A DNA stretch of 64,000 nucleotides from Stieleria varia (GCF_038443385.1 NZ_CP151726.1:7750001-7814000); one strand, 5' to 3'. Positions 1-10,946 are shown, counted from the stretch's first letter. Notes: a model not told the origin generated them from the sequence alone. Translations and numbers: made by a program.

Positions 1-200
1 GAAATGGCAGATCCTGACGCAACAGGCACGTTAAGGGAGGCGAAAGTGCCGTTGCGGGCTACGTTGCGTGAACCCTGAGGTTATTTTACGCATCGGCAGT
101 TGTCAAAAATGGCTTCAGTCGCAACAGTAGTGGTATCGAGCAGCTCTCGGCAACGTTTTTCCTCACTGTTTTCACGCACTGTTTCCGCACATTGTCCCGC

Positions 201-1031
201 ATGTCACTATCAGATCAAGTCGCCTCACAAGCTTACCTCCGGTCGGTCGACCGCGAGTTGTTGCGTGCGTTGCGTCAGTGCATGCAGCCGTCCTGTGGAT
301 GTGGACGAGAGCATGGGGTCGAGGATGCCCATGGGGACTCGGCGAGCATCGGTCAACTGACCGAGTGCTTGGGCGTGACCGCAACGGCCGTCCGACAACG
401 GATCGAGCGTTTGTTACAGCAAGGATTGATTGATCGAGAGAAGGTGGTCGAAGGTCGCGGACGTCCGACGTTCCGCTATCGGCTGACGGTGGAGGGATAC
501 CGACGCAGCGGCGCTGATCCGACGGAGTTGGCGGATGCCATGTGGCGTGAGATTTTGGCGCTGCCGGACGAAGTGGTCCGCCAGCAACTGATCGGTTCGA
601 TCGCTCAGCGATTGGGTCGTCAGTTTGCGGCAAAGATCGACCCGAATGATTCCTTCAACCAACGCGTGGCAAAGCTTTCGACGCTGTTGGCTCAACGCCA
701 AGTCCAACACCGGCTGACGATCAGGGAAAAGACGCCTGAGTACACGTCACCGACGAGCGGGGCGAACGCGAATGGCGAAAGTCTTCCCGGTGAAAACACC
801 GTCGAGCTGCCGGTATTGGACATCGGTTCGTGTCCTTATCCATCACTCACGGATGCATCGGGAGATCGATCCATGTGTCGAATGGAGGAGGAGATCTTTT
901 CCAGAGCACTCGGAACTCCAGTCGAGCTGAGTCGCTGCCGACTTGATGGCGATGATTGCTGTCAGTTTTCCGCAGTAGCCACGCGAGAAAATTTGCCACG
1001 TGAAAGCAAGCCTGCTGAAAAAACAAGTTGA
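201..1031 (+). CDS. sufR: SufR-like iron-sulfur-sensing transcriptional regulator
   Basis: Probable regulator of the SUF operon that follows it. Residues about 48-75 (SIGQLTECLGVTATAVRQRI) form a winged-helix DNA-binding domain of the DeoR/ArsR-like type. The C-terminal third carries a cysteine cluster (C211-P-Y, C226, C246, C253-C254) resembling the Fe-S-binding cysteines of cyanobacterial and actinobacterial SufR. In that family holo-regulator represses suf genes and loss of the cluster derepresses them, so autoregulation of the operon is inferred. The gene lies 78 bp upstream of sufC on the same strand. I chose ATG 201 (276 aa); an in-frame TTG at 192 would add three residues. No clear Shine-Dalgarno precedes it. 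The N-terminal region also has an extra C27/C32/C34 group that is not part of the usual motif. Confidence 0.82.
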   Translation: MSLSDQVASQAYLRSVDRELLRALRQCMQPSCGCGREHGVEDAHGDSASIGQLTECLGVTATAVRQRIERLLQQGLIDREKVVEGRGRPTFRYRLTVEGYRRSGADPTELADAMWREILALPDEVVRQQLIGSIAQRLGRQFAAKIDPNDSFNQRVAKLSTLLAQRQVQHRLTIREKTPEYTSPTSGANANGESLPGENTVELPVLDIGSCPYPSLTDASGDRSMCRMEEEIFSRALGTPVELSRCRLDGDDCCQFSAVATRENLPRESKPAEKTS

Positions 1032-1109
1032 CCCCGTGTCCTCAATCTCGAATCACTCACCTAACTCAAATCACTTCATAAACAATTTCCCTCTGAATCC
1101 TTTGCTTCT

Positions 1110-1928
1110 ATGTCACACGTTCTGAAAATCGAAAACCTTCACGTCGCCGTTGGTGACAAACCGATCCTTCGTGGCGTCAACCTGACGATCAATCACGGTG
1201 AAACCCACGCGTTGATGGGCCCCAACGGCAGCGGCAAGAGCACGTTGGGTTTGGCGATCATGGGACACCCCGGCTACGAAGTCACTGAGGGCAGCATCAC
1301 GCTGGACGGTGCCGACGTTTTGGAAATGTCACCCGATGTCCGCGCTCGCTCGGGGATCTTCATGGCGTTCCAACGCCCGATGGCGATTCCCGGAGTCAAG
1401 ATGGCCGACTTCCTGCGTCACGCAACGACCAACGTTCGACGTCCAGAGCGCAAGGAGGGCGAGGAGCTGATTCCGATGCGTGAGTTCCGAGCGGAGCTGA
1501 AAGAAAAGATGGCGCACTTGCGTATGGATCCCGAGTTCGCTCGCCGCTACGTCAACGATGGATTCTCGGGCGGTGAGATGAAGCGAGCTGAGATCCTGCA
1601 ACTGGCGATGTTGCAGCCGAAGTTTGCGATCTTGGACGAAACCGACTCCGGGCTCGATGCCGACGCGGTGCGTTTGGCGAGCGAATCGATCGCCGACATC
1701 GGCCATCAAAAGATGGGGCTGTTGATCATCACGCACCACGACAAACTGCTGGAACATAACCCGCCTCAGTACACACACGTGATGCTCGGTGGGCGGATCG
1801 TCGAGACCGGGGGTGCCGAACTCGCAGACGAACTGCATCAGCACGGGTATGACCGCATCCGCAAAGCTTACCCCGATGCGGAAGCCGCCAATCAAGAAAT
1901 GTTGGCTGACGACGCTGTCTCGGTCTGA
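1110..1928 (+). CDS. sufC: Fe-S cluster assembly ATPase SufC
   Basis: ABC-type ATPase of the SufBCD scaffold, which hydrolyses ATP in the cytoplasm to drive cluster assembly on SufB/SufD. Walker A GPNGSGKS is at residues 37-44, a SufC-type signature FSGGEMKR is near residue 150, and Walker B with D-loop reads FAILDETDSGLD. A switch histidine follows in IITHHD. The DETDSGLD form in place of DEP is diagnostic of SufC. At 272 aa it is slightly longer than the typical 250. It sits between the regulator and sufB, all co-directional with gaps under 100 bp. Confidence 0.97.
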   Translation: MSHVLKIENLHVAVGDKPILRGVNLTINHGETHALMGPNGSGKSTLGLAIMGHPGYEVTEGSITLDGADVLEMSPDVRARSGIFMAFQRPMAIPGVKMADFLRHATTNVRRPERKEGEELIPMREFRAELKEKMAHLRMDPEFARRYVNDGFSGGEMKRAEILQLAMLQPKFAILDETDSGLDADAVRLASESIADIGHQKMGLLIITHHDKLLEHNPPQYTHVMLGGRIVETGGAELADELHQHGYDRIRKAYPDAEAANQEMLADDAVSV

Positions 1929-2010
1929 CGCCACGCGATGAGCAGGAACCAGCTTTGAGCGTGAACCAACTGACCAGACGCAACACTACCAATCACTCCA
2001 TCCCGTTTCC

Positions 2011-2015
2011 GGAGG
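2011..2015 (+). promoter_or_regulatory. Shine-Dalgarno for sufB
   Basis: GGAGG lies 7 nt before the ATG at 2023. It decides the sufB start in favour of ATG 2023 over the TTG at 2020. Strong Shine-Dalgarno sequences are uncommon in this window. Confidence 0.7.
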
Positions 2016-2022
2016 CCACTTG

Positions 2023-3429
2023 ATGGCTACTGACGTTACCGAAAAGTCCGATATCGGCGAAATCAATAAGTACAATTTCCGTACCGAGACCACCGGCGTG
2101 TTCAAAGCGCAAAAGGGGCTCAATCGCGAGATTGTCCATCAGATTTCAGACATCAAGAAAGAACCTGACTGGATGCGTGAGTTTCGTCTTCGCTCGCTGG
2201 ACATCTTTGAGTCCAAGCCGATGCCGAAGTGGGGTGGCAGCATCGACATCAATTTCCAGGACATTTTTTACTACCTGAAACCGACCGATCACCAAGGAAA
2301 GACTTGGGACGACGTGCCTCAGGAAATCAAGGACACGTTTGATAAGCTCGGGATTCCCGAAGCCGAGAAGAAGTTTCTGGCGGGTGTGAAGGCACAGTTT
2401 GAAAGCGAAGTGGTTTACGGATCATTGGAAGAGGACCTCGCCAAGAAAGGTGTGATCTTTACCGATACCGATACCGCCGTCCGCGAGCACTCGGATTTGC
2501 TCCGTGAGTATTTCGGTAAGATCATTCCACCGGAGGACAACAAATTCGCGGCGCTCAACAGCGCGGTGTGGTCCGGCGGCTCGTTCATCTACATTCCTAA
2601 AGGAGTGTCGATCGATTTCCCGCTTCAAGCCTATTTCCGCATCAATGCCGAGAGCATGGGGCAATTCGAACGAACGTTGATCCTCGTCGACGAAGGTGCC
2701 AATGTGCATTACGTCGAAGGCTGCACGGCGCCCATGTACAGCACCGAGAGCTTGCACAGCGCGGTGGTCGAAGTCGTTGTGAAACGTAACGCACGGTGCC
2801 GTTACACCACGATCCAAAACTGGGCGAACAACATTTACAATCTCGTGACCAAGCGGGCGTACGCCTACGGTGACGCGACGATGGAATGGGTCGATGGGAA
2901 CTTGGGTAGCAAGCTGACGATGAAGTATCCCGCGGTCCACATGATGGAACCGGGCGCTCGCGGCGAAATCCTCTCGATCGCGTTCTCCAGCGCCGGGCAG
3001 CATCAGGATGCCGGAGCAAAACTGGTTCACGCGGCTCCCAACACAACCGGACAGATCATCAGCAAGAGTATCAGCAAGAACGGTGGACGCAGCAGCTATC
3101 GCGGCCTCGTCCGCGTCGAACCGGGTGCCCACAACAGCAAAAACAATGTCGTCTGCGATGCGTTGATCCTGGACCCCGAGAGCCGTAGCGACACGTATCC
3201 CTACATCGAAATCTGCGAGCAAGATGTTCAGATCGGACACGAAGCAAGCGTTTCGCGAATCGGTGAGGAGCAAATGTTTTACCTGCTCAGTCGCGGGCTG
3301 ACCGAACAGGAAGCCAGCACGATGATCGTCAACGGTTTCATCGAACCGCTGGTCAAAGAATTGCCGATGGAATACGCGATCGAAATGAATCGCCTGATCC
3401 AATTGCAAATGGAAGGCAGCGTGGGCTGA
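2023..3429 (+). CDS. sufB: Fe-S cluster assembly scaffold SufB
   Basis: Scaffold subunit of the SufBC2D complex on which nascent Fe-S clusters are built. The 468-aa product has the family's usual length. It contains the long right-handed beta-helix core with recognisable SufB blocks: [42 protein letters not shown] and the C-terminal [20 protein letters not shown]. The cysteine in EGCTAP matches a conserved SufB cysteine involved in sulfur transfer. The start is fixed by the GGAGG ribosome-binding site. It lies 94 bp after sufC and 83 bp before sufD in the suf operon. Confidence 0.98.
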   Translation: MATDVTEKSDIGEINKYNFRTETTGVFKAQKGLNREIVHQISDIKKEPDWMREFRLRSLDIFESKPMPKWGGSIDINFQDIFYYLKPTDHQGKTWDDVPQEIKDTFDKLGIPEAEKKFLAGVKAQFESEVVYGSLEEDLAKKGVIFTDTDTAVREHSDLLREYFGKIIPPEDNKFAALNSAVWSGGSFIYIPKGVSIDFPLQAYFRINAESMGQFERTLILVDEGANVHYVEGCTAPMYSTESLHSAVVEVVVKRNARCRYTTIQNWANNIYNLVTKRAYAYGDATMEWVDGNLGSKLTMKYPAVHMMEPGARGEILSIAFSSAGQHQDAGAKLVHAAPNTTGQIISKSISKNGGRSSYRGLVRVEPGAHNSKNNVVCDALILDPESRSDTYPYIEICEQDVQIGHEASVSRIGEEQMFYLLSRGLTEQEASTMIVNGFIEPLVKELPMEYAIEMNRLIQLQMEGSVG

Positions 3430-3512
3430 TCGCCTCGGTTGCATTTCACGCATCGCCAAGGAAAGCCCTTTGCCTGCGCACCAATCCATTCATTCCAACA
3501 TTTTTTATCAAC

Positions 3513-4820
3513 ATGATCGAGACATTGACGCAGAACTTTGATGCAGCGGGGATGGAGGCTTTTCTCCAAACTCGCGACAACGAGCCGGGTTGGCTGACGG
3601 ACGCACGCCGCGAGGCTTGGGCACAGGCCGAGGCGATGAGCTGGCCGGAGAGGCGGCACGAGGAATGGATTCGCACCGATTTGCGAATGTTTCAACTGCA
3701 GAAGTACGCCATACCGACCGCCGACCAAACGGCCACCCCTTCGCTGCATCAATTGCTCGATGGAGTCCAACTCGGTGGTCGAATCGAGACTTATGACAGT
3801 TGTGTGACGAGTGAGTCCCTCAGCGACGAGTTGGCCGCCAAAGGTGTCGTGTTTGGCAGCTTGTCGCGATTGGCCGAAGAGCACGCCGATCTGATTCGCA
3901 GCCACCTGTTCACCGCGTTTGACATCGGCCACGACAAGTTTGCGGCGTTGCACGCCGCCACAATGGCGGGCGGTCAGTTCTTGTATGTGCCCCGTGGTGT
4001 GGTGATCGACAGGCCTTTGCACATCGGTTCGGTTCTTTCCGACGGCGGCACCGATACGACTCACACGCTGATCGTATTGGACGAAGGTGCCGAGGCCACG
4101 GTCTTGCACGAGTACAACAGCGTTGACCACAGTGCCGGAGGATTGCACTTGGGCGGTGTTGAGATCATCCAAAAACCGGGGTCTCATTTCCGCTACGTCA
4201 ATTTGCAGGAGTGGGGACACAAGACGTATCACTTCGCACAGCAGAAAGCGATCATTGATCGTGATTGCACGCTGCAGTGGACGCTTGCGGCCATGGGTTC
4301 TGGGATGACGAAGGTGAATCAGACGGTTGATTTGGTGGGTCCCGGCGCGGACAGCCAAGTCAATGGAGTGATGTTCACCGAAGGCCGCCAGCACTTGGCT
4401 TACCACACGCAGCAGCATCACAAGGCCCCCAGTTGCCACAGCGATTTCCTGTACAAGGCCGCACAGCAGGACAAAAGCCGAACGGTTTGGCGTGGGATGA
4501 TCAAGGTCGACCCGATAGCGCAGAAGACCGACGGATATCAGCGAAATGACAATCTGGTGCTGTCGGCACATTCGCGGGCCGACTCGATCCCGGGCCTGGA
4601 GATTGAAGCCGATGATGTCCGTTGCACACACGGCAGCACGACCGCCCAGGTCGATGAAGAACAACTGTTTTACGCAAGATGCCGGGGTTTCACGCGAAAG
4701 GAAGCCACACGCATGATCGTCAACGGTTTCTTTCAGCAGATCTTTGACCGGATCACGATCGAAAGCGTTCGAGAAGCATTGGGTGCCGCGATTGCTCGCC
4801 AAGTCCGCGAGTACGAATGA
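3513..4820 (+). CDS. sufD: Fe-S cluster assembly protein SufD
   Basis: Paralogue and partner of SufB in the SufBC2D complex, needed for iron acquisition during assembly. The 435-aa product starts with the typical helical N-terminus (WLTDARREAWAQ, PERRHEEWIRTDLRMF). It continues with the beta-helix core (GGQFLYVPRGVVIDRPLHI, FRYVNLQEWGHKTYHF) and ends with the SufB/D family signature CRGFTRKEATRMIVNGFFQQIFDRI. It is fourth in the operon, 71 bp before the DUF59 gene. Confidence 0.96.
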   Translation: MIETLTQNFDAAGMEAFLQTRDNEPGWLTDARREAWAQAEAMSWPERRHEEWIRTDLRMFQLQKYAIPTADQTATPSLHQLLDGVQLGGRIETYDSCVTSESLSDELAAKGVVFGSLSRLAEEHADLIRSHLFTAFDIGHDKFAALHAATMAGGQFLYVPRGVVIDRPLHIGSVLSDGGTDTTHTLIVLDEGAEATVLHEYNSVDHSAGGLHLGGVEIIQKPGSHFRYVNLQEWGHKTYHFAQQKAIIDRDCTLQWTLAAMGSGMTKVNQTVDLVGPGADSQVNGVMFTEGRQHLAYHTQQHHKAPSCHSDFLYKAAQQDKSRTVWRGMIKVDPIAQKTDGYQRNDNLVLSAHSRADSIPGLEIEADDVRCTHGSTTAQVDEEQLFYARCRGFTRKEATRMIVNGFFQQIFDRITIESVREALGAAIARQVREYE

Positions 4821-4891
4821 TTGACGTTTGATCCACAACCGATCAAAGACTGATCCCGACGTTTCCCTTTTTTCCTGTTGAGACTGTTTCC

Positions 4892-5212
4892 ATGGCACTG
4901 GCCGAAGACAAAGTTCGTGAGTCGCTCAAGCAAGTGATTGACCCCGAGTTGTACGTTAATATCGTTGACCTGGGGCTGATCTACTTGGTCCAGATCGGTG
5001 AAGAGAAAGACGACGGGCGACACGACGTCAGGATCGAGATGACGATGACCAGCCCAATGTGCCCGGCCGGGCCACAGTTGGTCGCCGGCACGAAATCGGC
5101 TGCTGAAGAATTGGAGGAAGTCGATTCGTGCGAAGTCAAAGTCGTGATGGAGCCCGCATGGACTCCCGACCTGATGACCGACGAAGCCCGAGACCACTTG
5201 GGCATTTTCTAA
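4892..5212 (+). CDS. DUF59/MIP18-family SUF-associated protein
   Basis: Small (106 aa) DUF59 protein of the MIP18/PaaD/SufT group, which helps mature or transfer Fe-S clusters. The family core is visible as VIDPELYVNIVDLGLIY followed by the TSPMCP motif with the conserved cysteine C57. It is shorter than SufT proteins of about 180 aa and closer to a stand-alone DUF59 domain. It is the last gene of the suf operon. No cysteine desulfurase (sufS) or sufE/sufU follows, so sulfur must come from genes elsewhere. Confidence 0.88.
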   Translation: MALAEDKVRESLKQVIDPELYVNIVDLGLIYLVQIGEEKDDGRHDVRIEMTMTSPMCPAGPQLVAGTKSAAEELEEVDSCEVKVVMEPAWTPDLMTDEARDHLGIF

Positions 5213-5599
5213 GTCCAGGTCAGTTCAACCGGGCTGCCCCCCATCGTCTGCACATCAGCCTTTCCAACGTACGTCAGCCTTTCTAGGCTGACACTTGCAT
5301 CCGCGGTGTGCCCGGTCTGTCCATTTACCACCGGCACAGGGCGGGGATTGGATCTGGCCGGGAGGACCTATGGGACGTTTCGGACCTATGGGGACATACG
5401 GGGTCCATCCAGGGCATTTTAATGCAAGCAAACACGCGTGGCTCAATGCCGCCAATTGTTAAGGTGTGAGGTTTCAGGCAATTCTTCCGGATTACCCGCA
5501 AGATCGGCATAAGTTCACACGATAACACTCTTACACAAGACCTCCTTGGCACAGGCCCAGGTAGGTACAGGCTAATGAAACCCACGGAAGGTTGCTCGG
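5213..5599. other. Intergenic region after the suf operon
   Basis: 387 bp without a convincing gene. It holds the hairpin repeat at 5273-5292. A purine-rich GGAAGG lies just before the next start codon. No T-tract terminator for the suf operon is evident. Translations in this stretch look like noise. Confidence 0.6.
5273..5292. repeat. Short hairpin repeat, copy 1
   Basis: Perfect 8-bp inverted repeat GTCAGCCT-TTCT-AGGCTGAC. The same hairpin with loop TTCC recurs at 12181-12200. It has no T-tract, so it looks like a dispersed palindrome and not a simple terminator. Confidence 0.75.
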
Positions 5600-6211
5600 A
5601 TGACCACCTCGAACAACAGTCAAGCTCGCAATTCGACTCCCCGATCTGTTGCAGGAATGCTGACTCTCGGAGCCTTGGCGGTGATCGCCATCTCCACCAC
5701 CGGATGCTATGGCGTGACCGGCGGCTACAATCTTGGATTCCTCGGTTATCCGATTCCGGTGAGCCCCTACTATCAGCACAAGCTGGAAGAGGACTTCTGG
5801 AAGAAAGAACGCTATGAGCGTGTTCCGATCCTTGGCCCGACCACTTCGGGCGGTTCACCCGTTGCATTGGACCCGCCGACCGATGACGAAGTCATGCATG
5901 CGTTGGAAGACGCACGTCCGGTCCAGGGTGGGATTCCGCTGATCTACGAAAAGCAACGCAACAACGTGCGGATCATCAAAGAGAAGATCGCGGACTACAT
6001 CGACCCGCCACGCTTCTATCCGTTGATCGGCCCCGCCCAGTTGCACCACGCTCACTACAAGTGCACGATCTACTTCGAAGAAAAAACCACGGTCGGATAC
6101 CCAGTGCCTCACACACTGCACGATCAAGAGGCTATCGAAGTCGTCTACATCGACCACAACCACTTCCACATGGTCGGCGACGTCGAGCCCTACACGACTC
6201 CCAATCTGTAG
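5600..6211 (+). CDS. Probable secreted lipoprotein, function unknown
   Basis: 203 aa. A basic N-region and hydrophobic segment (residues 17-33) end at C36 in STTGC, a plausible though not ideal lipobox. The mature part is rich in Pro, Tyr and His and ends with the block IEVVYIDHNHFHMVGDVEPY, preceded by YPLIGPAQLHHAHYKC. I recall similar blocks in other planctomycete hypothetical proteins but know no function. GGAAGG at 5586-5591 precedes ATG 5600 at suitable spacing. It appears monocistronic and is followed by a terminator-like hairpin at 6280. Confidence 0.75.
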   Translation: MTTSNNSQARNSTPRSVAGMLTLGALAVIAISTTGCYGVTGGYNLGFLGYPIPVSPYYQHKLEEDFWKKERYERVPILGPTTSGGSPVALDPPTDDEVMHALEDARPVQGGIPLIYEKQRNNVRIIKEKIADYIDPPRFYPLIGPAQLHHAHYKCTIYFEEKTTVGYPVPHTLHDQEAIEVVYIDHNHFHMVGDVEPYTTPNL

Positions 6212-6279
6212 TCCGATCTCTCCATGGGTTTCTGACAGGCTTTGCTGGGAAGGCATCGACTGTCGATCGGATCGCAGCG

Positions 6280-6313
6280 AACCCTGGCATCTGGCACGAT
6301 GTCAGGGTTTTTT
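6280..6313 (+). terminator. Rho-independent terminator after the lipoprotein gene
   Basis: Arms AACCCTGGCAT and ATGTCAGGGTT pair with one internal mismatch around an 8-12 nt loop and run into six T residues (6308-6313). It would end transcription from the lipoprotein gene before the convergent aroC. Confidence 0.75.
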
Positions 6314-6431
6314 CGTGCGCTGACGGAATCGGCGAGCATTCCTGTTTGACCCGCAGCCGAAGGCGTAGGTGGCACTACCAAACCGGATTGCACCGCAGAA
6401 TCAAACGCCGCCTGCGTGTCGGCCAACGAAA

Positions 6432-6454
6432 GGAATTCTGGCGAATCCCACTAC
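6432..6454. repeat. Half-site of a dispersed palindromic repeat
   Basis: GGAATTCTGGCGAATCCCAC followed by TAC closely matches one arm of the inverted repeat at 19046-19144. It overlaps the stop codon of aroC (the CTA at 6451-6453 read on the minus strand). Confidence 0.5.
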
Positions 6455-7695
6455 GGGTGGAGGTAACCGTCCGGGCCCCAGTGGCCTTGATGTGTCATGG
6501 CGGCGTTGAGCAATTCGATCGCCATGCGAGACTCCAAAGTCACCCCGGCTCGAACTCCCACGCACGGATCGTGGCGTCCTTTTTCGAGTTGAAAGTCGAT
6601 CTCCGTGAAATCCTTGGTGATCGATTGCTGGGGCAGATTGATCGTCGAGGTTGGCTTGAACCCGACTTGCATCACCAGTGGGGAGCCGGTGGTCATTCCG
6701 CCGATCAGACCGCCGTGGCTGTTGGTGACGTAACCCGATTTGCGGATCGGATCGTTGTTCATGCTGCCGAAGCGTCGCACGACGTCCTTTCCCGCACCGA
6801 CTTCGCAAGACTGAACCGCGTTGAGTCCCCCCAGCGCGCCCATCAGTCGAACCTTCAAGCTTTGATACAGCGGCTCACCGAGCAGTGGCGGGACATTGAT
6901 CGCCACGACTTCGACCGCCGCACCGAGCGAGTCACCAGCTTGTCGCGTGCGTTTGATCAGCTCACCGGCTTGCTGAGCAAACTCGGAATCGATCGAGGGA
7001 ACTTCCGCGGCGTTGATCTGTCGTTCGATCTCGACGACCTCAGACTCCGGCACGCGGCCGTCTTCGCCGGTTGCGAGCGATTCGATCCGGTCCGCCAAGG
7101 AATGTTCAGCTCGAAGCTGGCCGACTTGTGAGATCGACGATAGGAACAACGTGCCGAAGCGTTGCTGGAGGAACAGTCGAGCGACTGATCCGCCGATCAC
7201 GTCGCTGATGGTCGCACGATAACTGCTGCGACCGCCGCCGCGGATGTCGACAAATCCTCGCGACTTGTGATACTTCACCAAGTCGGTGTGCCCTGGGCGG
7301 ACTTGTCCTTTCGCGCCGGCAAATTGAGTGTAGTCGCCCGATTTTTTGCTGGTCGACAGAACGATCGCCGCGATGGGTTCGCCGGTCGTGTAGCCTTCCT
7401 CGAAACCCTCGGTAGAGAAATCGGCTCCATCGACACTGACGCTGATCGATGCGCCGCCGAGCATTCGCTCGTGGTCGTTTTGATACAGGCCCGACAGAAA
7501 AACAACCTTGTCCTTTTCATTCCTGGGTGTGCCGTGTTTGTTGCCGCCGGGGCGACGTCGATCCAGATACTGTTGGACGTCGCTGCGTCGGACCAGCAGC
7601 CCTGGTGGGCAGCCATTGATGATGGTGGTCACCGCAGGACCGTGGGACTCACCGGCTCCTGCGACGCTGAAGAGTGGTCCGCCGAGAATTTCCAT
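6451..7695 (-). CDS. aroC: Chorismate synthase
   Basis: Last step of the shikimate pathway: FMN-dependent 1,4-elimination of phosphate from 5-enolpyruvylshikimate-3-phosphate to chorismate. The 414-aa product contains the family signatures GESHGPAV (residues 16-23), RRPGG, RPGHTDL, DIRGGGRSSYR and the C-terminal GRHDPCVGVRA. An FGSMNND block is also present. Length is slightly above the usual 360-400. It lies 95 bp downstream of rpiB on the same strand and probably shares its transcript. Its stop codon lies within a repeat half-site. Confidence 0.98.
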   Translation of the reverse strand: MEILGGPLFSVAGAGESHGPAVTTIINGCPPGLLVRRSDVQQYLDRRRPGGNKHGTPRNEKDKVVFLSGLYQNDHERMLGGASISVSVDGADFSTEGFEEGYTTGEPIAAIVLSTSKKSGDYTQFAGAKGQVRPGHTDLVKYHKSRGFVDIRGGGRSSYRATISDVIGGSVARLFLQQRFGTLFLSSISQVGQLRAEHSLADRIESLATGEDGRVPESEVVEIERQINAAEVPSIDSEFAQQAGELIKRTRQAGDSLGAAVEVVAINVPPLLGEPLYQSLKVRLMGALGGLNAVQSCEVGAGKDVVRRFGSMNNDPIRKSGYVTNSHGGLIGGMTTGSPLVMQVGFKPTSTINLPQQSITKDFTEIDFQLEKGRHDPCVGVRAGVTLESRMAIELLNAAMTHQGHWGPDGYLHP

Positions 7696-7790
7696 CGACT
7701 CAAATTTCCTAGGTCTGGGTTTCTGTCTGAGGTTCCTGTCTGGGAGACGTTTTGGGTGTCCTGGCCATCAGGGTGACACCACCAGCGGCA

Positions 7791-8273
7791 TCAGGATTTC
7801 AAGGCATCCAGTCCCAGTCGTTCAATTTCCAGCACTTTGTCCAAGCGACGTTGGTGGCGTTCCCCGGGGGTGTATTGAGCGGAGAGGAACGAGTAGACGA
7901 TTTCCATCGCCAGCTCCGAGCCGATGATTCTGCCGCCGATGCACAGTACGTTCATGTCATCGTGCTCAACGCCTTGGTGGGCGGAATACGTATCATGACA
8001 AATGGCGGCACGGATCCCGGGGATCTTGTTGGCAGCGACGCTGACACCCACGCCGCTGCCACAGATCAGCAGCCCGCGGTCCGCCTTGCCGGCAATGAGG
8101 TGCCGAGCCACCTCGACGGCAAAATCCGGGTAGTCACAGCTTTGCTCGCTATTGGTGCCACAATCGATCAGGGCAGAAACATGTCCATCCAGTTTGCGAG
8201 CGATCAATTCTTTCAGGGGAAAGCCGGCGTGATCACCACCGATCGCGACACGGAGTGGAGCAATTTGGGTCAT
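7791..8273 (-). CDS. rpiB: Ribose-5-phosphate isomerase B
   Basis: Interconverts ribose-5-phosphate and ribulose-5-phosphate in the pentose-phosphate pathway (RpiB/LacAB family). The 160-aa product has the usual length and motifs: GGDHAGFPLK near residue 12, YPDFA, and GLLICGSGVGVSVAANK with active-site Cys71, then RAAICHD and NVLCIGGRIIG. The reading frame is open well upstream. ATG 8273 (MTQIAPLRVAIGGDHAG) is chosen because the family begins just before this motif. Probably the first gene of an rpiB-aroC unit. Confidence 0.97.
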   Translation of the reverse strand: MTQIAPLRVAIGGDHAGFPLKELIARKLDGHVSALIDCGTNSEQSCDYPDFAVEVARHLIAGKADRGLLICGSGVGVSVAANKIPGIRAAICHDTYSAHQGVEHDDMNVLCIGGRIIGSELAMEIVYSFLSAQYTPGERHQRRLDKVLEIERLGLDALKS

Positions 8274-8815
8274 GGGGTACTTGAATCGAGCAAAAACAGT
8301 GAGAAGAGCGTAAATGTGCCGTTGATCGGCTGTCGAGCAGACCAGTGTGACTCGATGAGGTCGGCCACGCCAGGGCGGACACCGGCTTGGCAACTCACCA
8401 GCGGGAAATCTCGGCAGTCGCTGCAAGCCCGATTCGTCAAAATCCGCCTGATTTCGGCAGCGAGGGTGCCAAAAAGCTGTTGTGGGGCGATGGGGGCTTT
8501 GGTACCGTACCGGCACTGCGCCGCCAGAACGAGTTTCGCTCTCCGGCACACACATCGGCATGTTGCTCGATGGACAAGAAAACTCTAGCGGTCTAGTCGC
8601 TGTCGGATTGCCCTTTTCGGGGATAGTTCCCCATTCCAGGGGCTGCCCTATTTGGGGAACGACGGACGGCTCCCGAAACCCTTCACCCTCCGAGACCAAA
8701 CGCTCTCATTCACGACTGCTGCACCGTTCTTGTTTCCTTTCATTTCGTTCCTCTTACCCCTCAGCGCCGAGCGAGCCTTCTTTCTTTGACTCGCCGCGTC
8801 CAATGGTAAATTTGC
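8274..8815. other. Divergent intergenic region rpiB / rpsA
   Basis: 542 bp with no convincing gene; it must hold the promoters of rpiB (minus) and rpsA (plus). The only structure I see is an inverted repeat GTTCCCCA (8626-8633) / TGGGGAAC (8653-8660) with a 19-nt loop, possibly part of the rpsA leader. A six-codon ORF (ATG 8803 to TAA 8823) overlaps the rpsA start. Confidence 0.5.
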
Positions 8816-10600
<1,785 letters not shown>

Positions 10601-10651
10601 TCGAATCCCTCTTTGGTGGTCGGCCAGTCCATCACCAGCAAATGAAACTGC

Positions 10652-10687
10652 AAAAGCCTCGCGAGCCAAAACTCGCGAGGCTTTTTT
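10652..10687 (+). terminator. Rho-independent terminator of rpsA
   Basis: AAAAGCCTCGCGAG, a short CCAAAA loop, then CTCGCGAGGCTTTTTT: a perfect 10-bp GC-rich stem with flanking A and T tracts. It lies about 50 bp after the rpsA stop. Confidence 0.93.
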
Positions 10688-10699
10688 GATGCTGGTAAG

Positions 10700-10817
10700 T
10701 ACGGTCTCTATCGCGTGGCGGTTGATCTGCGCAGACTGGGTTCCTACCAATCCGCGTAAGCCGTTTCACGCAAACGTGTTGCGATGACTGTCGTGAGTCG
10801 CGTGAATCATGCAGGCT
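10700..10817. mobile_element. Truncated MITE-like element, copy 3
   Basis: The right ~120 bp matches the elements at 35862-36044 and 40679-40860 (shared blocks CTATCGCGTGGCGG, GCGCAGACTG, AAGCCGTTTCACGCAAACGTG, GAGTCGCGTGAAT). The left half, with its terminal inverted repeat and first hairpin arm, is missing, and the right terminus is degenerate (TGAATCATGCAGGCTAG). It abuts the palindromic repeat that starts at 10818. Confidence 0.75.
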
Positions 10818-10946
10818 AGTCCATCTTTTTGTTCCATGCATCGCAATCAAAGTGAGCCTCAGGCACTAGCCGTGGGCCGGCACCACAATCCGGCTCAGGC
10901 CCACGGCTAGCGCCTGAGGCTCACTGGGGCCACCAGCTGCGCCGGC
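10818..10946. repeat. Long palindromic repeat family, copy 1
   Basis: The core at 10851-10925 is a large hairpin with arms AGTGAGCCTCAGGC-CTAGCCGTGGGCC and GGCCCACGGCTAGCGCCTGAGGCTCACT-type complement. The core and ~50 bp of flanking sequence recur in the same orientation at 31599-31727, differing at roughly ten positions. The two copies bracket the 13-gene locus. Confidence 0.88.

Noticed and set aside
3279-4898. Long minus-strand open frame (539 codons) opposite sufD
   Set aside because: It is the antisense shadow of sufB/sufD, with Arg/His-rich low-complexity translation and no family resemblance.
7752-8588. Plus-strand open frame opposite rpiB
   Set aside because: Antisense to a clear enzyme gene and without recognisable motifs.
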